Shown here in pieces: positions 25,562-35,576 of a DNA stretch of 52,011 bases. This stretch comes from a bacterium. GTDB taxonomy: Bacteria > UBP6 > UBA1177. The notes beneath the pieces were generated by a model. The model ran no database searches and had not been told where the DNA came from. It saw nothing but the letters and a program-made list of their open reading frames with translations. The stretch spans positions 1 to 52,011 of the forward strand of contig JAGCUA010000066.1 in NCBI GenBank assembly GCA_017963125.1, written 5' to 3'. The number at the start of each line of letters is the position of its first letter. Position 1 is the stretch's first letter. A program made the translations under genes and the position numbers.

Positions 25562-27764
25562 CGCGGTCTCCGCCTCTGCGTTCTCCGTTTCTGGAATCGT
25601 CTCTCGGTCTCGGCGGTCTTGCAGGTCTTTCTTTCGTCCAGTCTTTGTCAAAGTCGCCCGGTTTCATGCTGAGTTTGAATTTGCCGCCCGGCTCGATTTC
25701 GGTGACTATAACTCTTACTTTCTGGCCTAAATGCAGATAATCGTTGACGTTTTCAACTCTCTCGTCGGCAATTCTGCTGACGTGGAGAAGACCAGTCGTG
25801 CCTCTCCAGATTTCAACGAATGCACCGTATTCTTCTATTCTTGTAACTTCGCCTTCATAGACTTTGCCGAGTTCGACATCGTCGGTGAACGATTTTACGA
25901 GAGCTATCGTAGCATTCAGAACTTCCTGGTTCTTTGCAGCGATCGTAACTGTTCCGTCCTGCTCGACTTCGACATCAGCACCGGTCTCTTCTACGATCGA
26001 TTTGATGTTTTTGCCGCCTGTTCCGATGAGGTCTTTGATCTTGTCGACATCAATCTTCATCTGGCAGAGTTTCGGAGCGTTCGGGCTGAGTTCCGGTCTC
26101 GGAGCTGCGATCGCTTTTTCCATTTCACCGATGATGTGCATTCTTCCGACTTTCGCCTGAAGCATAGCGCGCTCCATAACTTCTTTCGGCAGACCTTTGA
26201 TTTTTATATCCATCTGGATCGCCGTGATACCGTCTTTTGAACCTGCGACTTTGAAATCCATGTCGCCGAGGTGGTCTTCGTCACCCAGAATATCGGAAAG
26301 AATGTAGAAATCGTCTCCGTCCTGAATAAGTCCCATTGCGATTCCGGCAACGTGCTTTTTAACCGGAACACCTGCATCCATAAGTGCGAGCGAGCCCGAG
26401 CAGACTGTCGCCTGGGATGAAGAACCGTTCGATTCCATGATTTCGGAAACAAGTCTTACAGTGTAGGGGAACTCTTCTTTCGGCGGGATTATTGCGGAAA
26501 GTGCTCTTTCAGCAAGGTTTCCGTGGCCGAGTTCACGTCTTCCCGGAGATTTAAGTCTTGCGACTTCGCCGACTGAGAAAGGCGGGAAATTGTAGTGAAG
26601 CATGAAGCGTTTGCTCGAGCCTTCGGTAACGGTGTCAACTTTCTGCTCGTCTTTGCCGATTCCGAGTGTGAGAACGCCGAGAGACTGGGTTTCACCGCGT
26701 GTGAAAACAGCCGATCCGTGGGTCATCGGAAGAACGCCGAGGTCAATCGTAATCGGTCTGATCGAAGTGAGATCCCTGCCGTCAATTCTTCTGTTTTCGG
26801 TGATTATCTGATGTCTCATCGCATATTTGAGGTAGTCGTCGAAGAAGGTTTTCGCGCGGTTGATGACGGTCTGCGGCTCGTCAATGTTCATAAAGTCCGC
26901 ACCTTCCTCGATTTTTTTGGTTACTCTTTCTACGAGTTCAGCCTTTGCTTCGTCGAGAAGTGCGTATCTTTTGAGTTTTTCAGTCGTTGAAAGAGCTTCC
27001 TTAACGATTTCTTCGCAGTTTTCATGAACGAATTTTTCAAGATTTTCGTCTTTTACCCTTGCAACTTCAGCTCTTTTGGTCGGATTGATCTGTTTTGCAA
27101 GTTTGTCCTGCATTTCAAGAAGCGGCTGGATTGCCTGATGACCAAGTTCTATCGCGCGGGTCATATCTTCTTCGCTTACTTCCTTCGATTCGCCTTCGAC
27201 CATGACGATCGAGTCATAGTTTCCTGCGACCGTGATGTCGATGTCGTAGTCTTCATCGTCACTGACGGCCGGATTTATCATGAATTCGCCGTTCTTTCTG
27301 ACAACTCTGCATCCTGCGACCGGACCGTTGAAAGGAATGTCCGAAATCATAAGAGCAGCAGAAGCGGCCGTAATCGACATTACTCTCGGATCGCAGTTCG
27401 GATCGAAGCTGAGAAGGTTTACGAGAATCTGCGTCTCGTTGGTGAACCAGTCTGCAAACATCGGTCTGAGCGGTCTGTCGATAAGACGTGAAGTAAGTTT
27501 TTCCTGCGTGCTGGGCTGTGATTCTCTTTTCAGGAATCCGCCGGGAAATCTGCCCGCAGCGTAGAATTTTTCGGTGTAGTCAACTGTAAGCGGAAAGAAA
27601 TCGCTGTCAGCGACCGGATCTCCTTTTGCCGCGACGACTGTCGCAAGAACAACTGTTCCGCCGTAGTTGCACCATATCGCGCCGTCAGCCTGTTTCGCAT
27701 AGCGGCCTGTCGTGAGTGATAAATCTTTGCCGTTAAAAACTATAGATTCTTTTACCGGATTCAT
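25539..27764 (-). CDS. pnp: Polynucleotide phosphorylase
   Basis: The 741-residue protein has the whole PNPase order: the first RNase PH domain (GRFPGGFLKRESQPSTQEKL, RLIDRPLRPMF), the helical linker, and the second RNase PH domain (RIDGRDLTSIRPI, HGSAVFTRGETQSL, GRRELGHGNLAERAL). A KH domain (about 560-620, KIKDLIGTGGKNIKSIVEE), an S1 domain (about 625-695, GEVTRIEEYGAFVEIWRGTTG) and a short Arg/Gly-rich tail (RDDSRNGERRGGDRGG) follow. It degrades RNA 3' to 5' phosphorolytically in the degradosome. It follows rpsO with a 63-base gap, the conserved rpsO-pnp order. The ribosome binding site is AGAGG before ATG 27764. Confidence 0.98.
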   Translation of the reverse strand: MNPVKESIVFNGKDLSLTTGRYAKQADGAIWCNYGGTVVLATVVAAKGDPVADSDFFPLTVDYTEKFYAAGRFPGGFLKRESQPSTQEKLTSRLIDRPLRPMFADWFTNETQILVNLLSFDPNCDPRVMSITAASAALMISDIPFNGPVAGCRVVRKNGEFMINPAVSDDEDYDIDITVAGNYDSIVMVEGESKEVSEEDMTRAIELGHQAIQPLLEMQDKLAKQINPTKRAEVARVKDENLEKFVHENCEEIVKEALSTTEKLKRYALLDEAKAELVERVTKKIEEGADFMNIDEPQTVINRAKTFFDDYLKYAMRHQIITENRRIDGRDLTSIRPITIDLGVLPMTHGSAVFTRGETQSLGVLTLGIGKDEQKVDTVTEGSSKRFMLHYNFPPFSVGEVARLKSPGRRELGHGNLAERALSAIIPPKEEFPYTVRLVSEIMESNGSSSQATVCSGSLALMDAGVPVKKHVAGIAMGLIQDGDDFYILSDILGDEDHLGDMDFKVAGSKDGITAIQMDIKIKGLPKEVMERAMLQAKVGRMHIIGEMEKAIAAPRPELSPNAPKLCQMKIDVDKIKDLIGTGGKNIKSIVEETGADVEVEQDGTVTIAAKNQEVLNATIALVKSFTDDVELGKVYEGEVTRIEEYGAFVEIWRGTTGLLHVSRIADERVENVNDYLHLGQKVRVIVTEIEPGGKFKLSMKPGDFDKDWTKERPARPPRPRDDSRNGERRGGDRGGRDNHK

Positions 27765-27827
27765 TTTGCCTCTTTAAAAATTAGATTGTGAATTGAAAAA
27801 ACTGGAAACGCGAAAGAAAAATGTCGA

Positions 27828-28094
27828 TTACTTACGCAGACCAAGTTCTTTAATAAGTGCCGTATATCTGTCAAAACTGTTCCCCTTGATGTAGTTGAGA
27901 AGTTTCTGTCTTCTGCCAACCATCTTGAGAAGTCCGAGTCTTGAGTGATTGTCTTTCTGGTGTGTTTTAAAATGTTCAGTAAGTTCGTTGATTCTAGCGG
28001 TGAGAATCGCAACCTGAACCTCAGGCGAACCCGTGTCGCCTTCTTTTGTTGCGAACTGAGCGATAACAGCTGATTTTTTTTCTTTATCAAGCAT
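27828..28094 (-). CDS. rpsO: 30S ribosomal protein S15
   Basis: The 88-residue protein matches S15 over its whole length: [40 protein letters not shown] and [21 protein letters not shown]. It binds the 16S rRNA central domain early in 30S assembly. The start ATG 28094 is preceded by GGAGG. That ribosome binding site lies in the loop of an ACCCT/AGGGT stem (28095-28120), a plausible autoregulatory structure. The promoter is at 28137-28164 and pnp follows. Confidence 0.98.
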   Translation of the reverse strand: MLDKEKKSAVIAQFATKEGDTGSPEVQVAILTARINELTEHFKTHQKDNHSRLGLLKMVGRRQKLLNYIKGNSFDRYTALIKELGLRK

Positions 28095-28120
28095 ACCCTA
28101 AATCCTCCAATAATAAGGGT
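28095..28120 (-). promoter_or_regulatory. Leader stem around the rpsO ribosome binding site
   Basis: On the minus strand ACCCT (28116-28120) and AGGGT (28095-28099) are perfectly complementary and bracket TATTATTGGAGGATTT, so the Shine-Dalgarno sequence sits in the loop and the start codon directly follows the stem. S15 represses its own mRNA through different leader structures in several phyla; whether this is one of them is inference. Confidence 0.4.
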
Positions 28121-28136
28121 CAAAAAAAACGCGGAA

Positions 28137-28164
28137 AGTATATGGATATATAAGAAAAAGTCAA
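28137..28164 (-). promoter_or_regulatory. Predicted promoter of rpsO-pnp
   Basis: On the minus strand TTGACT (28159-28164) and TATACT (28137-28142) are 16 bases apart, about 43 bases before the start codon. Confidence 0.6.
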
Positions 28165-28262
28165 TAATTTTGTTCGCGTCAGGAACTTCTGTTTGAAAAA
28201 ATCAAATAAAATCAATGGGTTGGTAAATTGAGAGATTTCTGATGAAGAATCGAAAAATCAGA

Positions 28263-28520
28263 TTAGATGCCTCCGCATGCTTCAAAAAGTTCCATTGCAG
28301 CATCAGAGCAGTCAATGCTTGAACCGCTGCCTTTGCATTTGTACTTTTTGCCGTTGTACTCATACCATGCACTGCCGCCTTCTGTTGCACAGACAGTGTA
28401 ATCGCATCCTTCGATTCCGCTCTCGCCGTCTTCGCAGTGGGTCGAGCCGTCGCTGCCTCCGCAGGAAACGAGTGCAAATACGCCGAATACAAAAATCATT
28501 GTTGCCAAAAACTTCTTCAT
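28263..28520 (-). CDS. Small lipoprotein with one six-cysteine WYE repeat
   Basis: The 85-residue product has a lipoprotein signal (MKKFLATMIFVFGVFALVSC, Cys20 lipidated). The mature part of 65 residues holds six cysteines in the order HC, GC, VC, KC, DC, AC around WYEYNGKKYKC and DCSDAAMELFEAC. The same arrangement is repeated three times in the lipoprotein at 41519-42589, so this is a one-unit member of a local family. The spacing suggests three disulfides in an exported domain. No named family was recognised. The gene has its own promoter (28560-28587) and GGAGG before the ATG. Confidence 0.85.
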   Translation of the reverse strand: MKKFLATMIFVFGVFALVSCGGSDGSTHCEDGESGIEGCDYTVCATEGGSAWYEYNGKKYKCKGSGSSIDCSDAAMELFEACGGI

Positions 28521-28559
28521 AACAAACCTCCAAAGTAAAAATTACGAAAAAAACACATT

Positions 28560-28587
28560 ATTTTAAACGAAAACAGACTGGAATCAA
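28560..28587 (-). promoter_or_regulatory. Predicted promoter of the small six-cysteine lipoprotein
   Basis: On the minus strand TTGATT (28582-28587) and TAAAAT (28560-28565) are 16 bases apart, about 39 bases before the start codon. Confidence 0.5.
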
Positions 28588-28594
28588 TTTTTTT

Positions 28595-29200
28595 CTATTT
28601 TTCGTAATAAAGTTTGAAAGTTTTATTGAAATCAATGAGTTCTTTGTTTAATTCGGTGTTGGCCTCGGCGATGTTGGAAATGGTTTTCTTTATATCGTTT
28701 CTGTTTGAAACCATTTTGGCCGCCCATTTTGTGTACATTTTTTCAAGCGTGGAGACCGAAGTCGCGAGATAAAGCAGTTTTCCGTATTCTGTGCCGTAGA
28801 TTTTGTCGATAAAGTCTTCAAAACCGGCTGAAGTCTTCTTTTTTTCGAGAAGTTGAGCAAATTCCTGTGCGATAATGAGTTTTATCGATTCGTCGTTTGC
28901 CAGATTTACGAGTCCGCAGCTTTTTTCGATGTTTCCCTGCATGAAATTGAGGAGATATTCGGAATTTGCAAAGACGTTTGTCGCCACATTTTTGTGTTCA
29001 AGAGCCTTTTTGTAAAGTTCCGAAACAGCGCTTGCAAGTGCTTTGTTTTTCTGAGGAAGTTCTTTGCACCGGTTTTTAGCACTGTTTAAAAGTATAGCTG
29101 ACTGGTTATAAAGCTGTGACGCGAAAATCTGAGTTTCGTCCTGCTGCGCACTTAAAAAACCGCAAAATAAAATGGTAAGAACAAAAACTGTTTTTTTCAT
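28595..29200 (-). CDS. Exported helical protein of unknown function
   Basis: The 201-residue product has a signal peptide (MKKTVFVLTILFCGFLSAQ, cleavage after SAQ or SA). The mature part is predicted largely helical and Lys/Glu/Asn-rich, with two cysteines (NRCKELP and EKSCGLV) that could pair. No family was recognised. Its ATG overlaps the stop of the upstream arylsulfotransferase-like gene by 4 bases (ATGA), so the two are almost certainly translated together and may work together. Confidence 0.8.
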   Translation of the reverse strand: MKKTVFVLTILFCGFLSAQQDETQIFASQLYNQSAILLNSAKNRCKELPQKNKALASAVSELYKKALEHKNVATNVFANSEYLLNFMQGNIEKSCGLVNLANDESIKLIIAQEFAQLLEKKKTSAGFEDFIDKIYGTEYGKLLYLATSVSTLEKMYTKWAAKMVSNRNDIKKTISNIAEANTELNKELIDFNKTFKLYYEK

Positions 29201-31101
29201 TTATTTTTTAGTGATGCCGAAATTTCAAAACGGTAAGCGCGGAATGCCGAAAATTCGTTTACCGGATAGTCGTCATCGATGTATCTGTCTAATGTTATTC
29301 TGTTTTTCTCAGAATTGTCCTTCGGGTCGACTTCGATGATAAATGCTCCGACAGGGCCTTCGCCGTAGGCTTTTCTGAACATTTCGGGAATGAATGAAGA
29401 GCCGAGAGAGCCCGAAGTTATGAGACGGTTGCCGTTTTCAAGCTCGTTTGCGCCGCTTACGATTATGCTCATCGAATACCACATCGGGTCGTCTTCCAGA
29501 ATGTATTCCCAGATCTGCTGGATCGTTCCGCCGTAACCGTCTTTGTCGGGGGTGATTTTGTATTCTACGACGCGGCTGTAGTGGTTCTGCGAAATCGGAA
29601 TAAGTCCGAAATTTCTCGCCAGGCCGTTGTCGAAGATCATCAGGTTTCCGTTTTTGAGGATCGTCGGGTTGTGGGCACGGAAAGGCCATGCAAAGTCTTC
29701 GTGGGCCATCAATCCCTGTTTGACTGACAAGTCTTCGATTTCTTTGCCGTTTTTATCAAGTGGAGTGAGGAAAAATTCAGGATACGAAAACTCGAATTCG
29801 GAGTAAACTTTATAAGGGATCCCGTTGATCGGAGCTCTTTCGTTGACGTATTTTTCGCCGGCAACGGTTTTGCCGTCTTTTTCCTGCGAGTAGTCGCCGA
29901 TCCATGTCATCTGGTTTGCCGGATCATATTTCGCCATGAAGGAATCGCTTTTTCCGTCTTTATCTTCATCGTCGATAAGGCCGAAAAGATGAGGTGCAAG
30001 ATACCACTTTACATATCCGGAATGGGTGAGTTTCACGATTCCGGCAGTCTGAGAACCGACAATTATCGAATCGTCGGACTCGTCGTAGAAAATTGCGTTG
30101 TGATGGATCGGGTTGTTCGTCTGTCCCGGGATTTCGGTGCTTGTCGGCTGCATATCAATGAAGAGGTCTGCGACATCCGGGAAGGTGTCGTTGAGGTTCC
30201 ATGCGCCGCGAAGCTGCGGATCTGCAGGATCAGAAGGATTGATTTCGATGACTCTGTCCTCGATGTAGTCACTGTCTTTTTTGTCAACGCCGAGAAGATA
30301 GTTGCCGTCGGGTTTTATGAAAACTTCGTGGTGAACATTTTTGTAGCCGAGCGGAGCAACATCGATATCTTCAAGGACATAACCCATGAAATCATATTTT
30401 GTGACGTGGGTTTCAGCTTCTCCGCCGCCGCAGTAGAAGGTGTCGTCTTTTATGACTATCGGGAAACATACAGGAAACGCCAGATCGCTGTACCAGCGGA
30501 CTCTTCCGAGCTCGTCAAGCGCGATGCCGTTCATTTCTGTTCTTGAACGCGGGGTCCTGAGCCAGTTGACCATTGTCCAGCCGGAATTTATCGTTCCTGT
30601 CATCTCGATTGCAGGAAAATCTTTCGGAAGAGCCTTGGTCGTCATTTCGAAAGTTTTTTCATCGATCGCCTTGCCCGATGCGTCAAGAGCGGCTACCGTA
30701 ACTTTGTTTTTGTGGGCCGGGAAAAGACCCAAAACGGGAATTTCCACGTTTTCCGAAGCATCTTCAGCGACAGTGTATTCGCGTTTGAAAGGAGCCGACT
30801 TGCCGTCAATATCGGCAACTTCCACCGTAACTTTCGCGATTCCCGCCGACTTCATCGGAACAGCCGCGCTGAGCGGAATATTTCCAGAAGGATTCATCTT
30901 GGGCATTGAAAAAACGGAGCCTGTAAGATCGGTATCCGTTACCCCTTCTTCATCGGTATAAGGTTCTTCATCTTCATCTGCATCTTCGTCCGGAGTTTCG
31001 CTGTCACCATCATTTACAGGATCGGATTTGCCGCTTCCGCCGCATGAAACCAGCATTGAAAACACAACCAAAATTGCCGTTAAAACAAAAAATCTTTTCA
31101 T
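29197..31101 (-). CDS. Aryl-sulfate sulfotransferase-like lipoprotein
   Basis: The start ATG 31101 (MKRFFVLTAILVVFSMLVSC) is preceded by AGAGG; a longer frame to 31173 would translate repeat DNA. The lipidated Cys is residue 20, then an acidic linker (DGDSETPDEDADEDEEPYTD) leads to an N-terminal beta domain. The beta-propeller of the ASST family follows: GIALDELGRVRWYSD, NVHHEVFIKPDGNYLLGVDK, NPIHHNAIFYDESDDSIIVG and FRAHNPTILKNGNLMIFDNG. Family members transfer sulfate between phenolic compounds through a catalytic His in the propeller; the HH of NPIHHNAIF is the likely site. A surface-lipoprotein form suggests action on exogenous aryl sulfates or a structural role. It overlaps the following exported protein gene by 4 bases. 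Confidence 0.9.
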   Translation of the reverse strand: MKRFFVLTAILVVFSMLVSCGGSGKSDPVNDGDSETPDEDADEDEEPYTDEEGVTDTDLTGSVFSMPKMNPSGNIPLSAAVPMKSAGIAKVTVEVADIDGKSAPFKREYTVAEDASENVEIPVLGLFPAHKNKVTVAALDASGKAIDEKTFEMTTKALPKDFPAIEMTGTINSGWTMVNWLRTPRSRTEMNGIALDELGRVRWYSDLAFPVCFPIVIKDDTFYCGGGEAETHVTKYDFMGYVLEDIDVAPLGYKNVHHEVFIKPDGNYLLGVDKKDSDYIEDRVIEINPSDPADPQLRGAWNLNDTFPDVADLFIDMQPTSTEIPGQTNNPIHHNAIFYDESDDSIIVGSQTAGIVKLTHSGYVKWYLAPHLFGLIDDEDKDGKSDSFMAKYDPANQMTWIGDYSQEKDGKTVAGEKYVNERAPINGIPYKVYSEFEFSYPEFFLTPLDKNGKEIEDLSVKQGLMAHEDFAWPFRAHNPTILKNGNLMIFDNGLARNFGLIPISQNHYSRVVEYKITPDKDGYGGTIQQIWEYILEDDPMWYSMSIIVSGANELENGNRLITSGSLGSSFIPEMFRKAYGEGPVGAFIIEVDPKDNSEKNRITLDRYIDDDYPVNEFSAFRAYRFEISASLKNK

Positions 31102-31145
31102 ATCAACCTCTTTAAATGAGATCTCACTTTTTGTTCCCATCTCCA

Positions 31146-31171
31146 CAATGAGAGGGGTTAGGGGTGAGGTC
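31146..31171. repeat. Half of a common dispersed GGGGTTAGGGGTGAGG repeat
   Basis: The stretch AGAGGGGTTAGGGGTGAGG is the known CCTCACCCCTAACCCCTCTC-type dispersed repeat seen in many bacterial genomes. Only one arm is present. It lies in the leader between the predicted -10 box and the start of the arylsulfotransferase-like gene. Confidence 0.45.
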
Positions 31172-31182
31172 AAAACCGTAAT

Positions 31183-31188
31183 ATTATA
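31183..31188 (-). promoter_or_regulatory. Predicted -10 box of the arylsulfotransferase-like gene
   Basis: TATAAT on the minus strand, with a poor -35 (TGGATT, 16 bases away, around 31205-31210). It would give a leader of about 75 bases containing the dispersed repeat. Confidence 0.35.
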
Positions 31189-31222
31189 CTCAATTTTTTG
31201 AAAAAATCCATTTCGCGCCGCC

Positions 31223-31250
31223 TTTACACTTTTTCCGTTTCTGCTAAAAT
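31223..31250 (+). promoter_or_regulatory. Predicted promoter of the moxR-galE gene row
   Basis: TTTACA (31223-31228) and TAAAAT (31245-31250) are 16 bases apart, about 26 bases before the moxR start codon. The region is divergent with the arylsulfotransferase-like gene. Confidence 0.55.
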
Positions 31251-31275
31251 CAATGGTCTTTTGATTGGAGGAAAT

Positions 31276-32217
31276 ATGGAAAGCGCGGAACTTCAGCAGA
31301 TTTTAAACGATGTCAAAAACAATGTCGCAAAGCTGGTGAAAGGGCACGACAATGTCCTTACAAAAACGGTCTGCGCCTTCTTTTCGGGCGGTCATCTGCT
31401 GCTTGAAGACGTTCCGGGAACGGGCAAAACCACGCTTGCCAAAGCGCTTGCAAAGTCGCTCGGCATGAAGTTCAGCCGTATCCAGTTCACTCCCGATCTG
31501 ATGCCTTCCGATATCACCGGGGTTTCGATCTTCAATCCGAAAACCTCATCTTTCGAGTTCAAAAAAGGGCCGGTTTTCGCAAACATGATCCTTGCCGACG
31601 AGATCAACCGCGCTTCTCCGCGAACGCAGTCGGCGATGCTTGAGGCGATGGGCGAAGGGCAGGTGAGCACCGATGCCGGACAGTTCGTTCTCGAAAAGCC
31701 GTTTTTTGTCATCGCGACGCAGAACAACATCGAATCGAAGGGAACTTATGCGCTTCCGGAATCGCAGATGGATCGTTTTTCTATGAAACTTTCGCTCGGA
31801 TACGTTTCAGCCGAAGCCGAAATGGAGATTTTGAACGGCCGCGGTTTTGTGACTGCGCTTGACGAACTTAAGCCGGCGGTCTCTTTTGAAAAGGCGTGTG
31901 AAGCGATACGCGCGGTCGAAGAGATCAAAGTGAGCGACGAACTCAAATATTTTGTGATAACCCTCGTCAATGCGACACGAAGTGCTCCGAACGTTAAACT
32001 CGGTGCAAGTCCGAGAGGTGCGCTTTCTCTGATGAAGGCGGCCCAGGCGTCTGCGGCATTCGACGGGCGTGATTTCGTTATTCCTGATGACATTATTTCA
32101 AATGCTGTTCCGGTCCTTGCGCACAGGCTGATCCTTGACAATTCGGCGTTTATTTCGGGTACTTCGAAGGAAAAAGTCGTTGCAACGATACTTGAGAATA
32201 TCAAAGTGCCTGTATAA
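31276..32217 (+). CDS. MoxR-family AAA+ ATPase
   Basis: The start ATG 31276 (MESAELQQILNDVKNN) follows TTGGAGGAAAT; the frame extends upstream to 31198 without a ribosome binding site and across the promoter. The 313-residue protein has Walker A EDVPGTGKTTLAKALA, Walker B MILADEINRASPRTQSAMLE followed by EAMGEGQVS, sensor 1 FFVIATQNNIESKGTYALPE and the C-terminal ARGA/ASPRGALSLMKAAQA sensor 2 region. MoxR ATPases act as chaperones for maturation of enzymes or complexes, usually beside VWA-domain genes. No DUF58 or VWA partner is present here, which is unusual; an Lgt-like gene and pgi follow instead. Confidence 0.95.
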   Translation: MESAELQQILNDVKNNVAKLVKGHDNVLTKTVCAFFSGGHLLLEDVPGTGKTTLAKALAKSLGMKFSRIQFTPDLMPSDITGVSIFNPKTSSFEFKKGPVFANMILADEINRASPRTQSAMLEAMGEGQVSTDAGQFVLEKPFFVIATQNNIESKGTYALPESQMDRFSMKLSLGYVSAEAEMEILNGRGFVTALDELKPAVSFEKACEAIRAVEEIKVSDELKYFVITLVNATRSAPNVKLGASPRGALSLMKAAQASAAFDGRDFVIPDDIISNAVPVLAHRLILDNSAFISGTSKEKVVATILENIKVPV

Positions 32218-32237
32218 TTGGGGTTAGGGAGGCTAAT

Positions 32238-33062
32238 ATGATAAACTGGATGTCCGGCGGAGTGATCAATATCGCCTCTTATATCACTCCCGAGATTTTT
32301 GTGCTTGCTGTTCTGATCTGGTTTTTTATGGTGAAAAAAAGCACGGACATCCGCAAAAACAGAGGGATCCTGGTCAAAACAGGGCTTGTTTCCATTGCCG
32401 GAGCGGCGATAGCGCCTCTTTTTATAGTTCTTGTTTCGGGAAATCTGTTTCCGTTTCTTTCATCTTCGTGGAAGGTTATCCAGAAAATAAACAGCTTTTC
32501 CTCATTGCGGAGCATATTTAAAGGTTTTTCGATAACGGGCGGCATATTTATTCTTTCGGTCGTCATTCTGTTTGTCTTGAAAGATGCTAAAAAACTGACG
32601 TTCGCGATACTCTGGCCGTTTCCGCTTTTTGCCGCACTGACGAGGATAAACTGCTTTTTGGAAGGGTGCTGCTTCGGCAAACTTTACAACGGGATTTTTG
32701 CAATCACTTACCCTCCGGCAAGCATAGTTTCAAAACAGCAGTATATGAAAAGACTCCTGCCGTCGCGCTATGTCGAATCACTTCCGGTGCATCCGGTGCA
32801 GCTCTACATAATTGTTTCGATGCTTCTGCTTTTCTGCGCCGTTCTGGTCATGAAAAAATTGAATGTGAAAAAGAATATCATTGCGGGAACGGTGCTTTCT
32901 GTTTACGGACTGAGCAATTTCATGATAGAGTTCTTACGCGAAGAACCGCTTGTCTTCAAGTTGGTAACTATGGGTCAGATCATGGAATTTATTTTATTTG
33001 TTACAGGTCTTTACCTTGTTTTCAAGGTGAAGGAGGAAGAAATTTCTGAAAAAGAATTTTAA
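32238..33062 (+). CDS. Lgt-like membrane protein (prolipoprotein diacylglyceryl transferase family)
   Basis: The 274-residue protein has about seven transmembrane segments. The segment RINCFLEGCCFGKLYNGIFA, then ITYPPAS and PVHPVQLYIIVS, matches the conserved core of divergent Lgt-family proteins (in Lgt, GRxGNFxNGE and HPxQLYE). FMIEFLREEP near the end fits the family's last conserved Arg/Glu segment. True Lgt attaches diacylglycerol to lipobox cysteines; this divergent form, with CC in place of the classical N residues, may do that or a related lipid transfer. The many lipoproteins nearby make an Lgt role plausible. The start ATG 32238 follows GGGAGG, 20 bases after moxR. Confidence 0.7.
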   Translation: MINWMSGGVINIASYITPEIFVLAVLIWFFMVKKSTDIRKNRGILVKTGLVSIAGAAIAPLFIVLVSGNLFPFLSSSWKVIQKINSFSSLRSIFKGFSITGGIFILSVVILFVLKDAKKLTFAILWPFPLFAALTRINCFLEGCCFGKLYNGIFAITYPPASIVSKQQYMKRLLPSRYVESLPVHPVQLYIIVSMLLLFCAVLVMKKLNVKKNIIAGTVLSVYGLSNFMIEFLREEPLVFKLVTMGQIMEFILFVTGLYLVFKVKEEEISEKEF

Positions 33063-34721
<1,659 letters not shown>

Positions 34722-34736
34722 CTTTTGGAGGCTTAA

Positions 34737-35552
34737 ATGAAGAACTTTTTTAAAATCATAGTTTTGGCGGCAATTTTCTGCCTGGTTGCAAGCTGCGAAA
34801 ATTCCATCGGAAAGAAAAATTTAGTACCCAACGACAACGATCAGACCGATTCTGAAATATCGGATGATGATGCCGACACTGGAGACACCGAAGTTCCCGA
34901 TGAAGGTGATACCGAAGAACCGACAGATCAGGACGGCGTGGAAATTCCGGATGAGGACGACAATTCCGACACGACGGATGAAGACTGGGAAGATGTTGTC
35001 GATACTGACACGGACGGGCAGGAATATAAATCGCCCTACGGCTCGGTTTCATTTAGTTTTGAAAATATAATCGGCACTCAGGAAGATCCCGGCACTTCCG
35101 GCGAAGTTTTTGCCACTGGTACTTACGGGAATGCTTCGGCAGAGATCAAGCCTGTATACGCAGACAAAGTCCAAACTGATGCTTTCGTTTACAACGACTA
35201 TATTCAGATCCAGCAAACGCCCATATATGTCGACGGAACTCTCGGAAATCCTCTCGTATTGCTCTACATCCCGATTGAAACAGCCTCTGCAGCCGGAATA
35301 TACGGCTTGAATTACAACGGAGACTCATCCATCGTGATCGCCGATGCAAACTGGGATACCGGAGCAATAGAGTGCTACCACGCTTTCGGCGAAGGGCAGA
35401 TGGAGATCGAGGAAGTCAACATCAACTACTCCATCAATTTAAACGGCTCAGCAACGCTTTATCACCCGAAGAATTATAAAGGTGAAGATGTTTCTGCTGA
35501 ATTTTCGCAGATATTCACGGGAACAACCGCGCTTTGTGATCCGGTTAATTAA
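34737..35552 (+). CDS. Lipoprotein with acidic linker, function unknown
   Basis: The 271-residue product has a lipoprotein signal (MKNFFKIIVLAAIFCLVASC, Cys20 the lipidation site). A linker of about 75 residues (DNDQTDSEISDDDADTGDTE and on) holds almost only D, E, T, S and G. The remaining ~170 residues form a beta-rich domain (GSVSFSFENIIGTQ, YGNASAEIKPVY, IYGLNYNGDSSIVIAD). The family was not recognised. It stands between pgi and galE with 15- and 24-base gaps and GGAGG upstream, so it is cotranscribed with sugar-nucleotide metabolism genes; a functional link is not shown. It has the same signal-linker-domain design as the lipoproteins at 19968 and 29197. Confidence 0.85.
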   Translation: MKNFFKIIVLAAIFCLVASCENSIGKKNLVPNDNDQTDSEISDDDADTGDTEVPDEGDTEEPTDQDGVEIPDEDDNSDTTDEDWEDVVDTDTDGQEYKSPYGSVSFSFENIIGTQEDPGTSGEVFATGTYGNASAEIKPVYADKVQTDAFVYNDYIQIQQTPIYVDGTLGNPLVLLYIPIETASAAGIYGLNYNGDSSIVIADANWDTGAIECYHAFGEGQMEIEEVNINYSINLNGSATLYHPKNYKGEDVSAEFSQIFTGTTALCDPVN

Positions 35553-35576
35553 GAACCGGCGGTTCGAGGAGTTGTT

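Noticed and set aside
31198..31275. N-terminal extension of MoxR by 26 residues
   Set aside because: It would translate across the predicted promoter boxes, lacks a ribosome binding site and does not match the family start.
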